Assembly (NCBI GenBank): GCA_021464245.1
Contig: JADCRB010000064.1
Location: 248,001-312,000 of the forward strand
Source of the DNA: Carallia brachiata
Taxonomy: Eukaryota > Streptophyta > Magnoliopsida > Malpighiales > Rhizophoraceae
DNA: 64,000 nt
Direction of reading: 5' to 3'
The notes beneath the pieces are model-generated. The model made no database searches, had not been told where the DNA came from, and saw nothing but the letters and a program-made list of their open reading frames with translations. The position numbers and the translations under genes were made by a program. How positions within the stretch are numbered: position 1 is the first letter of the stretch; each line of letters opens with the position of its first letter. Below, in pieces: positions 59,624 to 64,000 of the stretch.

Positions 59624-60144
59624 TATAAGTCTCTTTAGCAAATTAGAGTGAATCCAGCAATAAAGAAGGAAGAAAGAGAAATGACAATACAAGCAGAAAA
59701 ATGCAAAAGAGCAGAAAAGATAATAAACTTTTTTGGGAGTTTTATTGTTCCACTTTTTCATTTAATTGTAATTTCCTTATAGGGTAGAAAGTACAATGGC
59801 TAAAAAAGTTATAAGATAAAAAAGGACATGCTAACCTTACCTATACACCACAAACAAGTAAGATAAGCTATACCTAAAGGTCAATTTACTATCCCAAATT
59901 TTGCTATCAAAAAGCACCAAAATCTCCAGAAAATACATTATAAAAGAAACCCAAATTGGTAGCTCGAGTGAATTAGCACTGACTGAAACCATTAATTACA
60001 AGTTAAATCAAAATTACATAAGACAAAAGATCCTCATTCTTTTGCTGCTGAAGCTGCTACAACAAACTAGCTCCACCCAGCTTCTTCATTTTCAATCTTC
60101 CAATGCAAAGACTATGAACAAGGAAGAAGCTACGCCAGCTAACA
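59624..60144 (-). repeat. 5' LTR of the second copia element (right)
   Basis: About 521 bp, close to the left LTR. Its plus-strand start is TATAAGTCTC, so one terminal base is mutated. Confidence 0.9.
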
Positions 60145-60149
60145 GCAGG

Positions 60150-62212
60150 CACAATAACTCGAGCGACATTTTTTTCCACCCGAAGAAGCCAAACATTTTT
60201 ATTTTACTTTTTTCATTTCAATACAAATCTTAGATTAGCTCCAAATTCGAGAGTAATTAATTTGGTCTCAGACGCACAACAAATACAAGTCATGAATGTG
60301 GGGCGCCTCCCTTATAATTATTCAGTCCTCCACAGACTCGACTTCATCTCATGAACTCGCAGTTCTGAGTACTTAACATACGCTGAAAATAGCGCCAAGG
60401 ATATTCCTCTCGTGTAGAATGCAATAACGTTTGCTGACACAGAACTATCTAGATGAAACATACTGGTTAAGAAGCTTAACTGCAGTTATACCCAATGGTT
60501 TTCCCAGTTTATTTTTTGGACCAGATACCCAACAATGGCTGCTAAAATATAAAATGCCGAAGTGGTTGACTAAGCTTATGGTAGAATGGAAAGCGTGAAA
60601 CATGTCCAGGATAAGCCTTTTCCAGTGTACACATTTTGATGTTGCAGTTAAGTAATCAATTAAGAGGTTCTCAGATGAGCATTCATGGAATAAATTATAA
60701 TACCTGCTGATTCCTGGAATCCAATAACACATCAAACGTGCTGCTTACCTTGAGGGAAAAATGAAGGTTTTTTTTGGGGGGGGGGGTGGGGGTGGGGTGT
60801 GGGGAGAAGAAGAAGGTTCGGGGGCCTGTGTGAGGCATACAGCATCACTCAGTAAAAAGGGAGACTATTCTTCCCAATACAAGCATAAGTCTTTACAGGA
60901 TCATACTTAAACTTTTATTTCATATGGGTGCAAGACTAATAAATGTGCCATATAATCAGCTAAGAGAAAAGATCCATGTAATACTCCGTCATCATGAGAT
61001 GAACCAAATCCTTTCACAATGCAGTCTGATGCTTAAAAATTCATGCACAATTACTTTAAATAAAAGCACTTCTAAAAGTTAAGACACTAACACAGCACAC
61101 AAGAACGGCCCCTTCGCCATGGCAAATTGCTTCGTGGCTTTCAACAGGATCCACAGGCCTTCATTTAGTAACTTCACTGAGCTACCCACAGAAGCACCCC
61201 AGTCTCCATGTGGACACCTGCCATTGCAGCTTCCTAATTTATATTCTTCAAGGACACGCAGTCATAAAGGTCATAGTGAGTAATTTCAGGCATCACACTA
61301 GACGCAGATATTTGTTCCCTTGCACATCAACTACCCAAGAAGAAAAAAAAAAGAAAAAACAAATCCACATTCTGTTGCCTTTCATAACACTTTCCACTCT
61401 AATTTAACACATTTACTTTTCTAGACATTCGTTCGCTATCAGCAGACATCACTCAGACACTGCACATCAGAACTGTTAATGTCACTGACGCTGTGTACCA
61501 ACCCCATATTTTAGAACCAATGCTCAAATTTCATACCCAATATTTTTACATGAAAAAGCTTTTCTCAGATATAGGGGGGGGAAAAAAGGGAAAGAAAAGA
61601 AAGAAAGGAAGAAAAAAGACATAAAAAAAAAAATACAATCATTTACTTACATAGCAAGGTATGAAAGTTGTATTTACTTCTTACCATCCTCTTGGATTCT
61701 TTGCTTTCTTCTTAGTAAAGGTAATTTATAGCTTTCTAAAAGATGCTTGAAGAAATCAGCATCACCTCTAAAGACATCCAATTATAAAGGTATCAGATCA
61801 TAAATCCAATCACAAGTGAAATTAGATGATGTTAGAATGCCACAATTTTCAAGGTGAAAACATACAAATTCTCATGATTTACAAAGACTAACCAAATAAT
61901 CATGAAAAGGGTACAGCGCTCAAAATATTATGTTTCTAGCACTCATAGAATGTGGCATTAGCTAAGCCTTGCTCGGTAAAACAAAATAATTACAGTTTCA
62001 GACAATTTCATTGCTCTGATACAGCAGAAAAAGATATATCTATTGAAGAATTTCAAGACACAAAATCTTAAGGTACAGCTCTGGACTTTTCAACTGGTGT
62101 TTTATATGCATTTAAGGCCAAATGAAGATGAAGAGAATATCAAATCATGACCAGACAATGTTAAGAAAATAACAATGTGGAATGACGAAAGGATAAATGA
62201 AAAGGAGGAAAC
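60150..62212. other. Intergenic or intronic, no firm gene
   Basis: A G-run (about 60775-60800, GGGG...TGGGGGTGGGG) may fold as a G-quadruplex. The frame at 60445-60735 on the minus strand has no motif I know. Sequence at 61080-61250 is less AT-rich and could be untranslated or exon sequence of a minus-strand gene. Confidence 0.3.
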
Positions 62213-62836
62213 CAATTGAAAGGTCATTAAAGTCCAGAATGTAGCTAGGATGCCAGAATTTTCCATTTTCACCCTCACTGCATTCATTTGCAGAATCATT
62301 TTCCCCTAGACAAGCATCTGCAACATTTCCCCTTGAGCAAAATACCAACCCTATCTGGTTCCGTGTAAATATTATTGTCCATAATATCTGAGCATAACTA
62401 GGAGCAATCTTTACACTTATTGTTCAGGCCGTTCTTGTCCTGACATTAAAGTAAGATGCCAAAAACTGTTAGAAGACCACGTATACATATGATAAAAGTA
62501 ATTTGAACACGGGAAATGTCGGCAGGGTACTCCAAATTGTTGGCAGCATACTCCAAATTGTTACCAGCATTAAGAATCAGGAAACTTATGGAAGAGAATA
62601 GACATACCAATTTGCCAATCGGCTTTTAGCATTCTCTTCCTTGCTGTCAGAGTACTGATGAAAATTTCCCACTCTGGTGGAATTTCTAATTTACTGGTAA
62701 TATCTCCCATGCCACTGTTAGGAAAGATACATTTCGACCTTTTTGTAGCATCAGAAAAACTTTGCATGTGTAATGCAGCTGCTTTCCAAGAAAGGAAGCC
62801 AAGTTCAGAGCATCTTCTCAAGACAGTGCATACCAT
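62213..62836 (-). CDS. Possible exons of an unrecognised minus-strand gene
   Basis: Two stretches look like exons. 62836-62608 follows a CTTGGCAG acceptor, ends at ATTG|GTATGT and reads RCSELGFLSWKAAALHMQSF, then DITSKLEIPPEWEIFISTL. 62331-62213 ends at ATTG|GTTTCC and reads GKFWHPSYILDFNDLSI. Both are less AT-rich than their surroundings. Their phases do not join directly (one leftover base against two needed), so an exon lies between, the acceptor is wrong, or the gene is broken. I do not recognise the protein. Its 5' part would lie to the right and the rest to the left, and neither was found with confidence. Confidence 0.3.
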
Positions 62837-62849
62837 CTGCCAAGACAAC

Positions 62850-63270
62850 AGATATGAATTGGTACAAAACAGGATCACTCCAATGCCAATTCTAGCATAA
62901 CTGGAAGTGAGAACTTGTGCTTTGACCTACAAGAACCTGTTGCAATTAAAAAACTTACAGTTCAGCTAATATTTTCCCTTTGCATCGCTTTGTAATGATT
63001 AAATGTCAAATAGTTGTGCATCCAGCTGAATTCATTGGTTCATTTATGGACAACCCCCTGTTCTACGTTCAAACTGTTCCTTTCTCCACACCCCAAAGGA
63101 GAAACCATATTTGTTGCACTTCTCTGGAATCAGATTGCGCGTTTAATAACCTTGGGCACCCCTTTGCCGTCCCAAGGAACACTTTTCCGATTTCCATTCT
63201 CAAGACAAAGAATCCCACTTGCTAAAAATTCAGGAACGTGATTTTCCAGAGGGGAGTTAGATGTACGAAG
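62850..63270. other. Region before the terminal hAT-like element
   Basis: Overlapping plus-strand frames at 62980-63241 have no recognisable motif. Could be intron or upstream sequence of the possible minus-strand gene. Confidence 0.3.
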
Positions 63271-64000
63271 TATAGAGGTGGCAAAAACTGATCCAACTTG
63301 AATCACCTGACTTAATTTGCCTGAAATTTGATTCGATCCAACTTGTTTTGACTAAAAAAGTCAATGATTAGTAATCCGAGAAATTCGAAATCAAAACAAC
63401 TTGAAACTTGAATAACTCAAAATCTGAATGACCCGAAACTCAAGTAATCCAAAATTCGGAAGATCTGAAACTTAAGTAACTCGAAATCTGAATAACCCAA
63501 ACCCATAAAACTCGAAATCCGCAACAAGCAGAACAAATCTTGATTTAACCGGATCCGAAATTTTAATTAATTTTTTTATTTACTTTTATTTCAAATAATA
63601 AATATTTTTTAATTATTCTTTAAATATTTGAATTATTAAATAATTATACGATTTATTTGTTTAAATATATCAAATAGCAATTATTCAATTTAAAATTGAT
63701 AAAATTTAATATAACTTATATATTCATCATGTAGTCAACTTCTAATATCACTCTATACCAAATAAAATAAAAGAAAATAAATATTAAAAAAAACAAAAAA
63801 TTTCTAATTTTAATACATATTGTTAAATTGTCAAAAAATTAAATAAAATAAAAATAATTTTTTATTATAGAGAAAATTTTAAAAAAAGTGAAAGGAAAAT
63901 TTTTACAGTAAAAGGAAAGTAAATAAATATATAATCTTTTAATTTATACAATTTTCTCAAATAATTATATATATTTTTAAATGTAAAAGATAATATTGTT
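63271..64000. mobile_element. Left end of a hAT-like element, truncated by the window
   Basis: TAGAGGTGGCAAAA at 63271 resembles the plant hAT terminus seen at 41325. It is followed by 280 bp of subterminal iterations such as AACTCGAAATCTGAATAACC and then AT-rich sequence to the window end. The right terminus and target duplication are outside the window. Confidence 0.5.

Larger units (their letters stand above)
55069..60144 (-). mobile_element. Second Ty1/copia LTR retrotransposon, complete but inactivated
   Basis: LTRs lie at 55069-55583 and 59624-60144, with imperfect target duplication GTAGG / GCAGG (55064-55068, 60145-60149). The primer-site-like TGGTATCAAAGCC reads on the minus strand just inside the right LTR (about 59605-59621), so the element points left. 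Gag, protease, integrase, reverse transcriptase and RNase H are all recognisable on the minus strand with several stops. The gag module (VEKVLVCL, LTLAELVNALQALELRR) is very close to that of the 21-kb element, so both belong to one copia lineage, though the LTRs differ. Confidence 0.93.

Noticed and set aside
60771..60800. Long G-run, possible G-quadruplex
   Set aside because: Simple-sequence run without nearby gene evidence; mentioned only as context, and could be a sequencing-prone homopolymer.
1..64000. CRISPR arrays, bacterial operons, prophage, tRNA or rRNA genes
   Set aside because: No regularly spaced repeats or rRNA-like sequence were seen, and no cloverleaf with intact A and B boxes was found. 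The genome is clearly a plant nuclear one.

Overview
This is nuclear DNA from a flowering plant, most likely a dicot. The genes are split by many AT-rich introns, the families are plant ones (clade IA serine carboxypeptidase-like proteins, SOB FIVE-LIKE, plant FKBP, POPCORN/UTP4, a TMEM135-like membrane protein), and the space between them is filled with Ty1/copia, Ty3/gypsy, TRIM, SINE, LINE-type, hAT and MITE insertions. I cannot name the species.

1-20 kb: a serine carboxypeptidase-like (SCPL) cluster. The window opens inside the last five exons of one SCPL gene (4-1128). A complete 14-exon copy follows at 7286-11240 (468 codons, intact catalytic triad). Both copies share about 1.3 kb of 3' flank, so this is a segmental tandem duplication. 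Copy 1's flank carries a SINE that copy 2 lacks, which gives a natural empty site. An FKBP pseudogene fragment lies between the copies. Downstream are a poly(A) retroelement, a broken POPCORN/UTP4 gene fused to a third, degenerate SCPL fragment, a block of tandem repeats, a 774-bp MITE, a broken unrecognised two-repeat protein and a possible PPR stub.

21-28.4 kb: a complete but dead copia element (21130-26153, TSD CTTAT), then an apparently intact SOB FIVE-LIKE (SOFL) gene on the minus strand (27521-28339, three exons).

28.4-35.5 kb: AT-rich, gene-poor sequence with one inverted-repeat element and a possible LTR remnant.

35.5-44.2 kb: remains of a plus-strand TMEM135-like gene. It holds a 1.75-kb TRIM (in an exon), an 880-bp internally deleted copia element and a 1.2-kb hAT element, and a 1.1-kb MITE with a polypurine core lies just upstream. 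Each has a readable target-site duplication.

44.2-60.2 kb: a CT-rich tandem repeat, a dead minus-strand gypsy element, another hAT element, a solo LTR of the same gypsy family, and a second dead copia element on the minus strand.

60.2-64 kb: weak evidence for minus-strand exons of an unrecognised gene, then the left end of a hAT-like element that runs out of the window. Only three genes look functional (two SCPL and SOFL), and the rest is largely a record of transposition and gene decay. I found no clearly novel functional system. The best candidates for new description are the hairpin-capped G/T-rich retroelement, the two-repeat protein and the small non-autonomous LTR elements.
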